A DNA stretch of 7,379 nt from Porticoccus sp. (GCA_002685455.1 NYXF01000029.1:1-7379), one strand, 5' to 3'; positions 1 to 7,379 are shown, counted from the first letter of the stretch. A program made the numbers and translations. The notes: a model not told the origin generated them from the sequence alone.

Positions 1-2
1 AT

Positions 3-23
3 AAAGATGCGTTAGAACAATAA
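3..23 (+). CDS. Possible C-terminal end of an upstream gene (partial)
   Basis: In frame 3 the first bases read Lys-Asp-Ala-Leu-Glu-Gln followed by a TAA stop at 21-23, 24 bases before the next ATG. This spacing and the hydrophilic ending fit the tail of a gene that starts outside the window on the same strand. Only six codons are visible, so no function can be given, and the reading could be chance. Confidence 0.3.
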   Translation, partial: KDALEQ

Positions 24-36
24 GGAAATTAATATT

Positions 37-40
37 TCTA
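37..40 (+). promoter_or_regulatory. TCTA element in AT-rich context before the oxygenase gene
   Basis: TCTA sits in an otherwise A/T-only stretch (29-49) and ends seven bases before the ATG at 48. A TCTA tetramer flanked by AT-rich sequence close to the start codon has been proposed as a late promoter in Cafeteria roenbergensis virus. The match here is by pattern only. A four-base motif is weak evidence, so late expression of this gene is a guess. Confidence 0.25.
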
Positions 41-47
41 TTTTATA

Positions 48-686
48 ATGAATACTAAGATGAATAAAGCGATGAATACAATTTGTAATGACCCTTATAT
101 TTATACAATTGATAATTTCTTAACTCCTAAAGAATGTAAATTTATAATAGATGTTTCCAAAGATAATCTTACTCTAGCTGGTGTTAGTTTAGACAAAAAA
201 CAAACAGATTCAGAAAAAAAAGTTTATAAAGGTAGAACTAATTCGAGCTATTGGATGCCTCATAATGCTTATCCAGAAACTTTAGAAATAGCTAAACGTA
301 TTGCGAAAAGAATAGGGTGTAATTACCAATGTTTTGAAAATTTTCAAGTTATTCATTATGATGAAAATGAAGAATATAAATATCATTATGATGCTTACAA
401 CAAAGAAGAAAAAGAAAAATATAAAAAATTTTGTGGAGAAAGAGGTAATCGTATAAGAACTGTTCTTGTTTATCTAAATGATGTTAAAGAAGGTGGTGGG
501 ACAGGTTTTGATTCATTATCTGAATACGAAGATACAGTTATTGTAGAACCTAGAACCGGTAAGATGGTTGTTTTTAATAATGTAAATGATGATGGTTCAT
601 TAAATAAGAAATCAAGACATGCTGGATTACCTGTTATTCAGGGTGAAAAATGGGCTTTTAATCTATGGCTGCGCGAAAGGGAATGA
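48..686 (+). CDS. 2OG-Fe(II) oxygenase, prolyl 4-hydroxylase-like
   Basis: This 212-residue protein has the double-stranded beta-helix core of prolyl 4-hydroxylases, which hydroxylate peptidyl proline using 2-oxoglutarate, O2 and Fe(II). The iron ligands are visible as His113-Tyr-Asp115 (KYHYDAY) and the distal His191; Lys201, ten residues later, is the expected 2-oxoglutarate-binding residue. Further family landmarks are QVIHYDENEEY before the HxD motif, the strand RTVLVYLNDV (137-146), the GGGTGF turn (149-154) and GKMVVFNN (171-178). The N-terminal part (16-38) matches the usual 'FLTPKEC' helix. Length fits the compact viral and algal P4Hs (about 200-250 residues). No signal peptide or membrane segment is seen, so a soluble enzyme is likely. 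Met5 and Met9 are alternative starts; the first ATG is chosen because it directly follows the AT-rich leader. Substrate cannot be read from sequence; lysyl or other hydroxylation is less likely. It is convergent with the capping gene. Confidence 0.9.
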   Translation: MNTKMNKAMNTICNDPYIYTIDNFLTPKECKFIIDVSKDNLTLAGVSLDKKQTDSEKKVYKGRTNSSYWMPHNAYPETLEIAKRIAKRIGCNYQCFENFQVIHYDENEEYKYHYDAYNKEEKEKYKKFCGERGNRIRTVLVYLNDVKEGGGTGFDSLSEYEDTVIVEPRTGKMVVFNNVNDDGSLNKKSRHAGLPVIQGEKWAFNLWLRERE

Positions 687-695
687 GAGAAAGAG

Positions 696-705
696 AATAA
701 TTATT
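696..705. terminator. Small palindrome between convergent genes
   Basis: The 14-base gap between the oxygenase stop (684-686) and the capping enzyme stop (701-703) ends in the perfect palindrome AATAATTATT, which includes the capping stop codon. Pairing can be extended outward only with G-T wobbles, and a real hairpin would lose the central bases to the loop. It could mark shared 3' ends, but the structure is weak and AT-rich DNA gives such palindromes by chance. Confidence 0.2.
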
Positions 706-3700
706 TTTTCTGAAAGATAAACCAATTATTAAAACCACTTAACTCTTTTAACATCTTGTTTTTAGGTTTAATTAATTGAAATGATTCGGGGAAGAAAGAC
801 TTCAGTGAAGTATCTTTTGAATATAATTTATCTAAATCATCAATAATTCTTTCAAATCCACCTAAACCATCCATATATGAATAATCCGCATTATCAAAGA
901 ATCCCTTAAATTCCTTTTTTACATCTGGTTTTGCTAAAACTAAATCATATTCTTTCATTAATTCAATAAATAACTGAAAATTTACTAGATACTCTGGAAT
1001 AGTTTGTCCGATACTACTCATGTAAACATCTATTTGCTGACCAAATAATTTACCAATATCATCTTTACTATATGTAAAATCATCTAAATCATATTTTTTA
1101 TGAATACTAAAGACTCTATTACCAAATTCATCTATCATCTCTATGTTATCTGATTCATTTAATCTTTGAAATACTTTCATTCCATCATAGCATGTCCCAA
1201 TGAAATAACCACCCTTTTTAATATTTTCAGAAATATTTTGAATATAATTTCTTAAAGTCAATTCATCACTAAAATAATAATGTATTGAAAATTGAGATGA
1301 TATTACATCAAATCCTTTCTTACCTAATCCCTTAAATTTAGAAGCAATAGGTCTTAACTCTTTGGGTAAAGATTTTTGTCTTTCATATAAAATATCTATT
1401 AATAATTTATTTCTATCAATATGATCTCCAACACAACCATTACCACCTTTAATAGATTTACTTGTATCATATTGTAAAAACATACCTTTAGGTTTTTCAC
1501 CACCAGAAAGATAAAATTTCTTAGCAGCTATATTCACATCGGGTGAAATATCTAATCCTAAGAGAAAATTTATATTATTTTCACATCTTAAATATTTTCC
1601 AATATCACCACCTCTCCCTATACTTGTATCTAAAATTGAAATACTTTTATTACCTATATTTGTTACACTACGAATAAGTTTATCTTTTAGATAATTATGA
1701 AATTCTCTCAATGATGTATCTGAACCAGTATCTCCTTCACTTACATAATAAGAATATTCTTTCTTATCTTCTTCGGGTAATAAATCTTTACTGAATATTT
1801 TTTTACATTTAATTAGTTCATCTGTAACCGGATATTGAATTGTTTTCCATACATTATTTGCAGTGTGGCTATCATTTGGTCTGATTTTATCATCTCTAAC
1901 TCTTAGAGGTATCCATTGATATCCAAAAGGATTATCAGGTTCATATCTCATTTCATAAATAAATCCATCTTGAACTTCGGTTTTATCTTTTAAACATAAA
2001 CATTTATCTTTCATTAATGGGATATTACAAATGTGAATACTATCTTTTTCAGTTGGCGGATTAAATAACACCTCATTTTGTTTACGCTTATCATAACCAA
2101 GTGTCTTCCATGTAAAATCAGTAATCTCATCTTTACGGATATCATATCCAACATACATCTCAACCTGATAACACTTAATTGTCTTACCTTTCTTAGTAAA
2201 AGATGAAATTTTAGTATGTTTTTTACCATTTACTTCTTCTTTCATAAATCTTAATCTGAAATCAATTGTATTTTCTTCAGGTGGTTTCCATTTATAATTC
2301 TGATACCATGTTCCACTAATATTATCAACCACTATAGATTCATTATCTGATTTTACTGAATAATACATCGGCATAAAGATTAAACCATCAATACTATATT
2401 CATAATTATCATTTTTATCTAAATCTAAAATTTTACGACTCATTTTACCTATTTCTTTTAAATTTGAAAATTTACTTTTATCTTTTTTATCTCTTTTTAA
2501 TGATTTAGGACCCATATAATAATTTTTATATCCTATACGAATTGTATCTTTAGAATCTACAAGATGGTCTTCTTTTGACCACTTTTGAGAATAAGTTCCC
2601 CATTTTATAGAAGATAATTCTATATTTTTTATCTCAACATTTTGTTTAAATTTATTTAATATAACAGATCTACTCGGTAAACTATTTTCCTTTGGTATCC
2701 ATGGATATGTATAAGGTTGGCCACTAAAATCACCATTATCTTGATAATAGATATCAAATATCATAAATAATTTGATATCTTTACCATTACGATCACTCGT
2801 AATGTATTCACCATCTAATATAGCACTACCTACATTCATAAATTTTAATCCAGTAGAAATTATTTCTTTTTTTTGAGTTATTAAATATCCCTCTCTATGT
2901 TTATCTATGAAAAGCTCTGCTCTTATACCATCGGCCTTTTCAGTAACAACATATCCAGATAATATACTATGTGGATTGTCGGGGTCTAATTCATTTAAAC
3001 CCATTGAAACTGGTTGAGGTCCTACAAAATTAATCTTTTCACCCATCTGTTCTGTCAATGTTTTATATTCATCTAGTAATTCATTACATTTCCTACCAGA
3101 TACAATCATATTTGTATTTTTAATAGTCGTTAAAATATCTCCAACTACTTCATTTAATTTAATATTAACGATATCAATAAATTTATTATCTTTACTTAGA
3201 TTATTGTGAGATTTAGGAGCCCATGAAGGTAATTTATTTGAACCAGCCGATTCATAATCTTCTTCAGAAATATCTAAATCATCTGGATATTCACTCTTAT
3301 AATTGCTTCTACTTTCTAAACCGGTGATATATTTACATGGAACATAAATGCTATCACTATAATCATCTTTATTAAAGTGTTCTTCTAATTTATTATTATA
3401 TTCATCATTTCTAATACTATCTTCTTCTGAAGCGGGTGGATAAATAGTATACTTAACATAGTTTTCATTTTCTGGAGCATCTTTATAATCAGCTGTATAG
3501 TTCTCTACGACTCCATCATATAATAATTCTTTAGAATTATCTTTGATTAACCAGAAAATCCAAGATTTATCAGGATACCAATAGTTCATATAAATTAAAT
3601 TCATTGGATCACCTCTTAAAGAAGCAGCTTTAGCCCATAATGTATCCATTGTTGGTTTTTCTTCATCATAAACAGGCTCAACTTCTTCTAACGGAGAATC

Positions 3701-4600
3701 AAAAACCACCGATTCACCCAAGAAACCATATCCCGCATCATCATCTCCTATATAATACTGAGAACCTTCCGGAGTAAATGAAATATTTGTATGGGATTGT
3801 GATAATGCGAGTTGTGCTTCATAATCTTCTTCAGACATACCTTCATTATCCCATTCACTATAAACACGTTTAGAATATTCAACTATCGGATATTTATTTG
3901 AAATCTTATTATATCCAATATACTCTATTTCAGCTTCATAAATTTCTTTACCAACAAGGATCTTAGAATCAACCAGATTCTTTGCTAAATTATATGTTCT
4001 GCGTTTAGGATTATATGTATTACTTTTCACAGCAGTTAAATCAATTCTAAATAATTTATCTTCAGTATAAAATGAAAATCTTTTTTTATACCGATAATAT
4101 TTTAATCCATCTTTTAGATTATCCTTAAATTTAATTACTTCATCTGAATCTTCATCAAATATGATTTCTTTTTTTAGATTAATTCTAAAATTATAATCTG
4201 TATTGACAATTTGATTAAAACTTAAAGATGGATTTTTATCATCTTTATTTGATACTTTCTTCATGAAAGTTACAGTTGGGATATCAACAATTGAATTGGT
4301 TTTACAATAAGTTTTAATATTTTGAATACCCTCAATTGTGCAACGGATATTACTTAAACCAGACTTTTCTAATTTAACATATTGAGTTCTAATATCTAAT
4401 GTATTGCTTTCATTTGCAAACTGATAATTTTGTCTTAGATGATTTAATAATCTGATAAATTCACTTTTATTTAATATATTCCTCGGATGACTACCATAAA
4501 TCCATTCTAATTCATATTCCTTACTCACTAATGATTTTTTCATAAATTCTTTGAGTGATTCATATGGACCACCCTTTCTGTTTGTATCAAAGATGTTCAT
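701..4600 (-). CDS. mRNA capping enzyme: triphosphatase, guanylyltransferase, cap N7-methyltransferase
   Basis: The 1299-residue protein combines the three activities that build the m7G cap on viral mRNA in the host cytoplasm or virus factory. Residues about 20-240 look like a tunnel-type metal-dependent RNA triphosphatase: an ELEWIYG strand (30-36) and a late EAEIEYIG strand (222-229) give the alternating glutamates. Residues about 530-880 are the guanylyltransferase: motif I KADGIR with the GMP-accepting Lys555, motif III DGE (596-598), IIIa FMIFDIYY (612-619), motif IV SIDGLIF (736-742) and motif V YKWKPPEENTIDF (769-781). Residues about 960-1299 are an SAM-dependent methyltransferase: SILDTSIGRGGDIGKY (988-1003), acidic GLDIS (1015-1019) and FSIHYYFSDE (1104-1113), as in cap guanine-N7 methyltransferases. 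The order is that of poxvirus D1, ASFV NP868R and mimivirus R382; by memory it is longer than these. An acidic insert lies at about 245-525. Start Met is the first ATG after a stop-rich, promoter-like leader. Confidence 0.95.
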   Translation of the reverse strand: MNIFDTNRKGGPYESLKEFMKKSLVSKEYELEWIYGSHPRNILNKSEFIRLLNHLRQNYQFANESNTLDIRTQYVKLEKSGLSNIRCTIEGIQNIKTYCKTNSIVDIPTVTFMKKVSNKDDKNPSLSFNQIVNTDYNFRINLKKEIIFDEDSDEVIKFKDNLKDGLKYYRYKKRFSFYTEDKLFRIDLTAVKSNTYNPKRRTYNLAKNLVDSKILVGKEIYEAEIEYIGYNKISNKYPIVEYSKRVYSEWDNEGMSEEDYEAQLALSQSHTNISFTPEGSQYYIGDDDAGYGFLGESVVFDSPLEEVEPVYDEEKPTMDTLWAKAASLRGDPMNLIYMNYWYPDKSWIFWLIKDNSKELLYDGVVENYTADYKDAPENENYVKYTIYPPASEEDSIRNDEYNNKLEEHFNKDDYSDSIYVPCKYITGLESRSNYKSEYPDDLDISEEDYESAGSNKLPSWAPKSHNNLSKDNKFIDIVNIKLNEVVGDILTTIKNTNMIVSGRKCNELLDEYKTLTEQMGEKINFVGPQPVSMGLNELDPDNPHSILSGYVVTEKADGIRAELFIDKHREGYLITQKKEIISTGLKFMNVGSAILDGEYITSDRNGKDIKLFMIFDIYYQDNGDFSGQPYTYPWIPKENSLPSRSVILNKFKQNVEIKNIELSSIKWGTYSQKWSKEDHLVDSKDTIRIGYKNYYMGPKSLKRDKKDKSKFSNLKEIGKMSRKILDLDKNDNYEYSIDGLIFMPMYYSVKSDNESIVVDNISGTWYQNYKWKPPEENTIDFRLRFMKEEVNGKKHTKISSFTKKGKTIKCYQVEMYVGYDIRKDEITDFTWKTLGYDKRKQNEVLFNPPTEKDSIHICNIPLMKDKCLCLKDKTEVQDGFIYEMRYEPDNPFGYQWIPLRVRDDKIRPNDSHTANNVWKTIQYPVTDELIKCKKIFSKDLLPEEDKKEYSYYVSEGDTGSDTSLREFHNYLKDKLIRSVTNIGNKSISILDTSIGRGGDIGKYLRCENNINFLLGLDISPDVNIAAKKFYLSGGEKPKGMFLQYDTSKSIKGGNGCVGDHIDRNKLLIDILYERQKSLPKELRPIASKFKGLGKKGFDVISSQFSIHYYFSDELTLRNYIQNISENIKKGGYFIGTCYDGMKVFQRLNESDNIEMIDEFGNRVFSIHKKYDLDDFTYSKDDIGKLFGQQIDVYMSSIGQTIPEYLVNFQLFIELMKEYDLVLAKPDVKKEFKGFFDNADYSYMDGLGGFERIIDDLDKLYSKDTSLKSFFPESFQLIKPKNKMLKELSGFNNWFIFQKK

Positions 4601-4609
4601 GTTATATAT

Positions 4610-4618
4610 TATATCTAA
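4610..4618 (-). promoter_or_regulatory. TTAGATATA element just before the capping gene ATG
   Basis: On the minus strand TTAGATATA ends nine bases before the capping enzyme ATG. The identical nonamer lies two bases before the Rpb7 ATG (6312-6320). It may be part of a transcription start region, but nine A/T-rich bases shared by two genes are modest evidence. Confidence 0.25.
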
Positions 4619-4646
4619 GTTATATTTTTTAAATAACTCATAAAAA

Positions 4647-4660
4647 AAATCAAATTTATT
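4647..4660 (-). promoter_or_regulatory. Promoter-like motif AATAAATTTGATTT before the capping gene
   Basis: On the minus strand this 14-mer is identical to the one in front of the 238-residue gene (5432-5445), and its core AAATTTGAT recurs before Rpb7. The core ends 48 bases before the capping ATG. It differs by one base from the start of the mimivirus early motif AAAATTGA, so it is probably the local version of an early or intermediate promoter element. Confidence 0.55.
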
Positions 4661-4674
4661 AAAAATTAATAAAT
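4654..4674 (-). terminator. AT-rich hairpin after the 238-residue gene
   Basis: ATTTATTAA and TTAATAAAT pair perfectly (9 bp) around an AAA loop, beginning 12 bases past the stop codon of the 238-residue gene. Mimivirus transcripts are known to end and be polyadenylated at hairpins. This stem is shorter than the typical mimivirus ones and is pure A/T. It overlaps the capping gene promoter motif, so gene end and next promoter share the same bases. Confidence 0.35.
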
Positions 4675-4686
4675 ACTATTATAATT

Positions 4687-5403
4687 TCAAACATTTAATT
4701 TCATTAAATTTATTTCATCATATAAGATACCCTTTGTCTTATTCTTACCTTTACTATCCTTTAATGAAATATTACATTCTTCAGCAATCTTTTTTAATTC
4801 ATCAATTTTATATTTACCAATTGCTTCTAGATAATTCTTATAAATACTTTTCATATCGCGTTTGATATCATTTTTTAATCTAATTCTTTCAAATAATTCA
4901 CTTAAATCTTTCTTAGCCCAGTCTTTTTCTTCTGTAATACGAATACCCTTGTTAAATTCTAAATAAACTTTAGGATAAGATTTAATCGTCGTCATGTAAG
5001 AACAACCTTCATGTAATATTACAAAATGTTTCTTAAAATAATCATTCAGATAATAGATACTTGAAATATTATTTTCTTTTTGCCATAATTGTAATCCTTG
5101 TTGCACCATTCTTACTTTCATAACCTTTGGATTAAAATTATAATTTTCATAACATGTATCCATTTTCTCTTCCATATGAGAACATATTTCTGCTGTTTTG
5201 CTATTTAAATAATATTGCGTATCGATATCTTTTGAATGAAGAGGGTCAAATTCACATAGGATACATTCAACAAAACTCTTGTATTTCTTATCATTCACTA
5301 TTTGTGTGTGTTGTATATTATTTCCTTGAACATAATCAGATTCTTTAATATTTTCAGTGAAATTACAATCTTGATTTAAATCTTTTAGTAAATCAAAAAT
5401 CAT
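4687..5403 (-). CDS. Uncharacterised protein with SAP-like C-terminus
   Basis: I do not recognise this 238-residue protein as a named family. The ATG at 5403 (MIFDLLKDLN) is chosen: the frame stays open upstream to 5460, but only through a TTG codon, that extension would overlap the preceding gene, and the shared promoter motif (5432-5445) would lie inside it. The N-terminal 40 residues are polar. Residues 43-84 hold four cysteines (Cys47, Cys50, Cys74, Cys84), including FVECILCEF (44-52), a CxxC pair that might bind metal. The central segment 114-156 (around HEGCSYMTTI and PKVYLEFNKGIRI) looks like a folded alpha/beta core. The last 45 residues (KYKIDELKKIAEECNISL, then a Lys-rich turn and KGILYDEINLMKL) fit the helix-extended-helix pattern of SAP or Rho-N type DNA-binding domains, by pattern only. 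Its place between Rpb7/NET-like and capping genes suggests a transcription or DNA role. It is hydrophilic, with no membrane segment. Confidence 0.8.
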   Translation of the reverse strand: MIFDLLKDLNQDCNFTENIKESDYVQGNNIQHTQIVNDKKYKSFVECILCEFDPLHSKDIDTQYYLNSKTAEICSHMEEKMDTCYENYNFNPKVMKVRMVQQGLQLWQKENNISSIYYLNDYFKKHFVILHEGCSYMTTIKSYPKVYLEFNKGIRITEEKDWAKKDLSELFERIRLKNDIKRDMKSIYKNYLEAIGKYKIDELKKIAEECNISLKDSKGKNKTKGILYDEINLMKLNV

Positions 5404-5422
5404 ACTTATTATAATTAAGTAT
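5402..5422 (-). terminator. AT-rich hairpin between the NET-like gene and the 238-residue gene
   Basis: ATACTTA (5402-5408) and TAAGTAT (5416-5422) form a 7-bp perfect stem with a 7-base loop, 18 bases past the stop of the 111-residue gene. The stem overlaps the ATG of the next gene by two bases. It could serve 3' end formation of the upstream message, or sit in the leader of the downstream one. It is short and AT-rich. Confidence 0.3.
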
Positions 5423-5431
5423 AATACGTTT

Positions 5432-5445
5432 AAATCAAATTTATT
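5432..5445 (-). promoter_or_regulatory. Promoter-like motif AATAAATTTGATTT before the 238-residue gene
   Basis: This is an exact 14-base copy of the motif before the capping gene. The AAATTTGAT core ends 30 bases before the ATG at 5403. The motif overlaps the stop codon of the upstream 111-residue gene (5441-5443). Its position supports the downstream ATG as the true start of the 238-residue gene. Confidence 0.55.
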
Positions 5446-5776
5446 GAAAACTAAAACCAAGTATAATTGATTCTAAATCATTTATATCATAATCCTTATA
5501 CAATGGTTTATTAACTGTTTTTTTCCTTTGTTTTTGTTTCTTTTCTGGTATTATATCATCTATTATATTGTGAATGTTTTTATTTGATATTTGTTTAATA
5601 AAAACTAATAATCTATTCGCAAGTTCATCATTTAATAATGAAATATTAAAAAAAATACCATTCTTATTTTCTGTATAAGCTATATTATTTTCTTTAATAA
5701 ATGTAAAAATTAAATCGCTAATAATATTATCGCTAACACCTGATAAAATATTATGAATCTGTTTTTTAGTATCCAT
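5441..5776 (-). CDS. Small protein with NET-like (extra-terminal) domain
   Basis: This 111-residue protein begins at an ATG 26 bases after the Rpb7 stop. Residues about 18-62 form a helix, then TENKNGIFFNISLLNDE (35-51), then a helix LANRLLVFIKQI (52-63). The pattern 'ENkNGIfiNlslL' followed by a helix is what I recall from the NET (extra-terminal) domain of BET proteins and of several small giant-virus proteins. NET domains bind short Lys-rich peptides of chromatin and transcription regulators. A basic patch EKKQKQRKK (78-86) follows, then an acidic, hydrophobic C-terminus (NDLESIILGFSFQ). No membrane segment or signal peptide is present. The NET assignment rests on pattern memory, not a search; a plain hypothetical protein is the alternative. 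Its neighbours (Rpb7, capping enzyme) favour a transcription role. It lacks the AAATTTGAT motif seen before the other three genes of the run, so it may be co-transcribed with Rpb7. Confidence 0.8.
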   Translation of the reverse strand: MDTKKQIHNILSGVSDNIISDLIFTFIKENNIAYTENKNGIFFNISLLNDELANRLLVFIKQISNKNIHNIIDDIIPEKKQKQRKKTVNKPLYKDYDINDLESIILGFSFQ

Positions 5777-5783
5777 TGAATTT

Positions 5784-5803
5784 AATATAAAAGATATTAT
5801 ATT
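5784..5803 (-). terminator. AT-rich hairpin at the Rpb7 stop
   Basis: AATATAA (5784-5790) and TTATATT (5797-5803) make a 7-bp stem with a 6-base loop, touching the last base of the Rpb7 stop codon and filling most of the 26-base gap to the next gene. It is a candidate 3' end signal of the mimivirus hairpin type, but composition alone makes such stems common here. Confidence 0.3.
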
Positions 5804-6309
5804 TATACAATTTTACCGACAACTTGAATTTGCTTAGCACGATATTTTACTCTTTTATCTAAGACTTCAATTTTAATCTTTTGATTCTTAACATAACTAT
5901 CTAAGTCTTTATCTAAATACATCTGTGGAACTATAATCAATATAGGCGATTCTTTTACTGAATTAAATTTATCTGATTCTAATTTAAGATAGGAAATTAA
6001 TCCCATTTTTGTAATACTATCTACAACTGCTTCATAAATATCTCCTTTACATGGGTAAATAGAATCCATTTTATATGTAATATTATATTCAATATTGCTA
6101 ATACCATTGTGTGTTACAATCTTACCTATTGATCTTTTTACGATTGATACTGAATCTTCTAATACATATCCATATTTACCACATACATTTTCAATTTGTT
6201 TTTTAAGAGTAAATTTAATTAATCCATCTATATCCTTTGTCCTATAAATATCTTTTGATGGGATATGAATTGTTGTTGTTTTTAATTCTTGTGCAGAAAT
6301 ATCACTCAT
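5803..6309 (-). CDS. rpb7: DNA-directed RNA polymerase subunit Rpb7-like
   Basis: The 168-residue protein matches the two-part layout of Rpb7 (archaeal RpoE'), the stalk subunit that, with Rpb4, contacts nascent RNA and helps initiation. The N-terminal tip domain spans about 10-85: a helix KFTLKKQIENVCGKYGYVL (32-50), then SVSIVKRSIGKIVTHNG (53-69) and the strand IEYNITYKMDSIYP (73-86). The C-terminal S1/OB-fold part begins with the hallmark YPCKGDIYEAVVDSITKMG (85-103) and ends with a strand pair around KIKIEVLDKRVKYRAKQIQV (144-163). Length agrees with Rpb7 (about 170 residues). The frame is open upstream to a TTG at 6348, but translation should start at the ATG at 6309, because eukaryotic virus genes use ATG and the promoter motif (6341-6352) lies in the would-be extension. 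It heads the minus-strand run and shares a divergent promoter region with the + strand gene at 6378. Confidence 0.85.
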   Translation of the reverse strand: MSDISAQELKTTTIHIPSKDIYRTKDIDGLIKFTLKKQIENVCGKYGYVLEDSVSIVKRSIGKIVTHNGISNIEYNITYKMDSIYPCKGDIYEAVVDSITKMGLISYLKLESDKFNSVKESPILIIVPQMYLDKDLDSYVKNQKIKIEVLDKRVKYRAKQIQVVGKIV

Positions 6310-6377
6310 TATATATCTAACTAATATCTTTATTATCTTTAATATCAAATTTTTATATTTTTTATATTATATAATAA
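6310..6377. promoter_or_regulatory. Divergent promoter region between rpb7 and the basic protein gene
   Basis: These 68 bases are about 90% A/T and separate two genes that point away from each other. Facing rpb7 are TTAGATATA (6312-6320) and the AAATTTGAT-type motif (6341-6352). Facing the + strand gene is the 12-base palindrome TATTATATAATA (6365-6376), directly before its ATG at 6378. No AAATTTGAT motif is oriented towards the + strand gene, so the two genes may be expressed at different times. Confidence 0.5.
6341..6352 (-). promoter_or_regulatory. Promoter-like motif AAATTTGATATT before rpb7
   Basis: The core AAATTTGAT matches the cores before the 238-residue and capping genes and ends 34 bases before the rpb7 ATG. 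Two extra A residues precede it, giving AAAAATTTGA, very close to the mimivirus early element AAAATTGA with one added T. Confidence 0.5.

Positions 6378-7379
<1,002 letters not shown>

Noticed and set aside
2014..2229. Minus-strand frame of 71 codons inside the capping gene
   Set aside because: It overlaps the guanylyltransferase coding region in another frame; the capping motifs continue through it and it has no features of its own.
5154..5348. Plus-strand frame of 64 codons with a hydrophobic, Cys-rich sequence
   Set aside because: It is antisense to the 238-residue gene, lacks a recognisable promoter, and reads as a shadow of that gene.
5404..5460. N-terminal extension of the 238-residue protein up to 5460
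   Set aside because: The extension begins at TTG, not ATG, overlaps the end of the preceding gene, and contains the promoter motif. The ATG at 5403 gives a clean 37-base gap.
6310..6348. N-terminal extension of the Rpb7-like protein up to 6348
   Set aside because: It depends on a TTG start and is translated from promoter-like A/T-rich DNA (Ile/Leu/Lys only). The ATG at 6309 gives normal Rpb7 length.
6365..6376. Palindrome TATTATATAATA as a protein-binding operator
   Set aside because: It is pure A/T in a region that is about 90% A/T, so the symmetry is easily due to chance. It is kept only as part of the promoter region description.

Overview
The window looks like a piece of a large eukaryotic DNA virus genome (Nucleocytoviricota, most likely Imitervirales, the Mimiviridae and relatives). 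The reasons are AT-rich DNA with tightly packed intronless genes, gaps of about 14-90 bases, a three-domain mRNA capping enzyme, a divergent Rpb7-type RNA polymerase subunit, a viral prolyl 4-hydroxylase-like oxygenase, and an A/T-rich promoter motif one base away from the mimivirus early motif AAAATTGA. The lineage is inferred from this gene set; no search was run.

Layout. At the left edge are the possible last codons of an upstream + strand gene (3-23), then a + strand 2OG-Fe(II) oxygenase of the prolyl 4-hydroxylase type (48-686). It converges, with a 14-base gap, on a run of four minus-strand genes read from right to left: Rpb7-like RNA polymerase subunit (6309-5803), a 111-residue protein with a NET-like domain (5776-5441), an unrecognised 238-residue protein with a SAP-like C-terminus (5403-4687), and a 1299-residue capping enzyme with triphosphatase, guanylyltransferase and N7-methyltransferase parts (4600-701). 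A 68-base divergent promoter region (6310-6377) separates this run from a + strand gene that starts at 6378 and is still open at the window end (334 codons seen). That gene encodes a striking modular protein: an N-terminal domain of unknown type, a 79-residue basic region with no acidic residues built from 8-residue repeats, an MMGG motif, a compact beta-rich domain, and a Pro/Glu/Ala repeat tail.

How the genes fit together. The minus-strand run reads as a transcription module (polymerase subunit, mRNA capping, and one or two possible nucleic-acid or chromatin-binding proteins). Three of its four genes carry the same AAATTTGAT element 30-48 bases before the ATG. Each internal gene of the run is followed by a short AT-rich hairpin, as in the hairpin-guided 3' end formation known from mimivirus. 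The basic + strand protein looks like a DNA-binding or packaging protein, possibly matured at its Gly-Gly, and its Pro-rich tail is a conceivable substrate for the prolyl hydroxylase. There is no tRNA, CRISPR array, insertion sequence or gene-free stretch over 300 bases.
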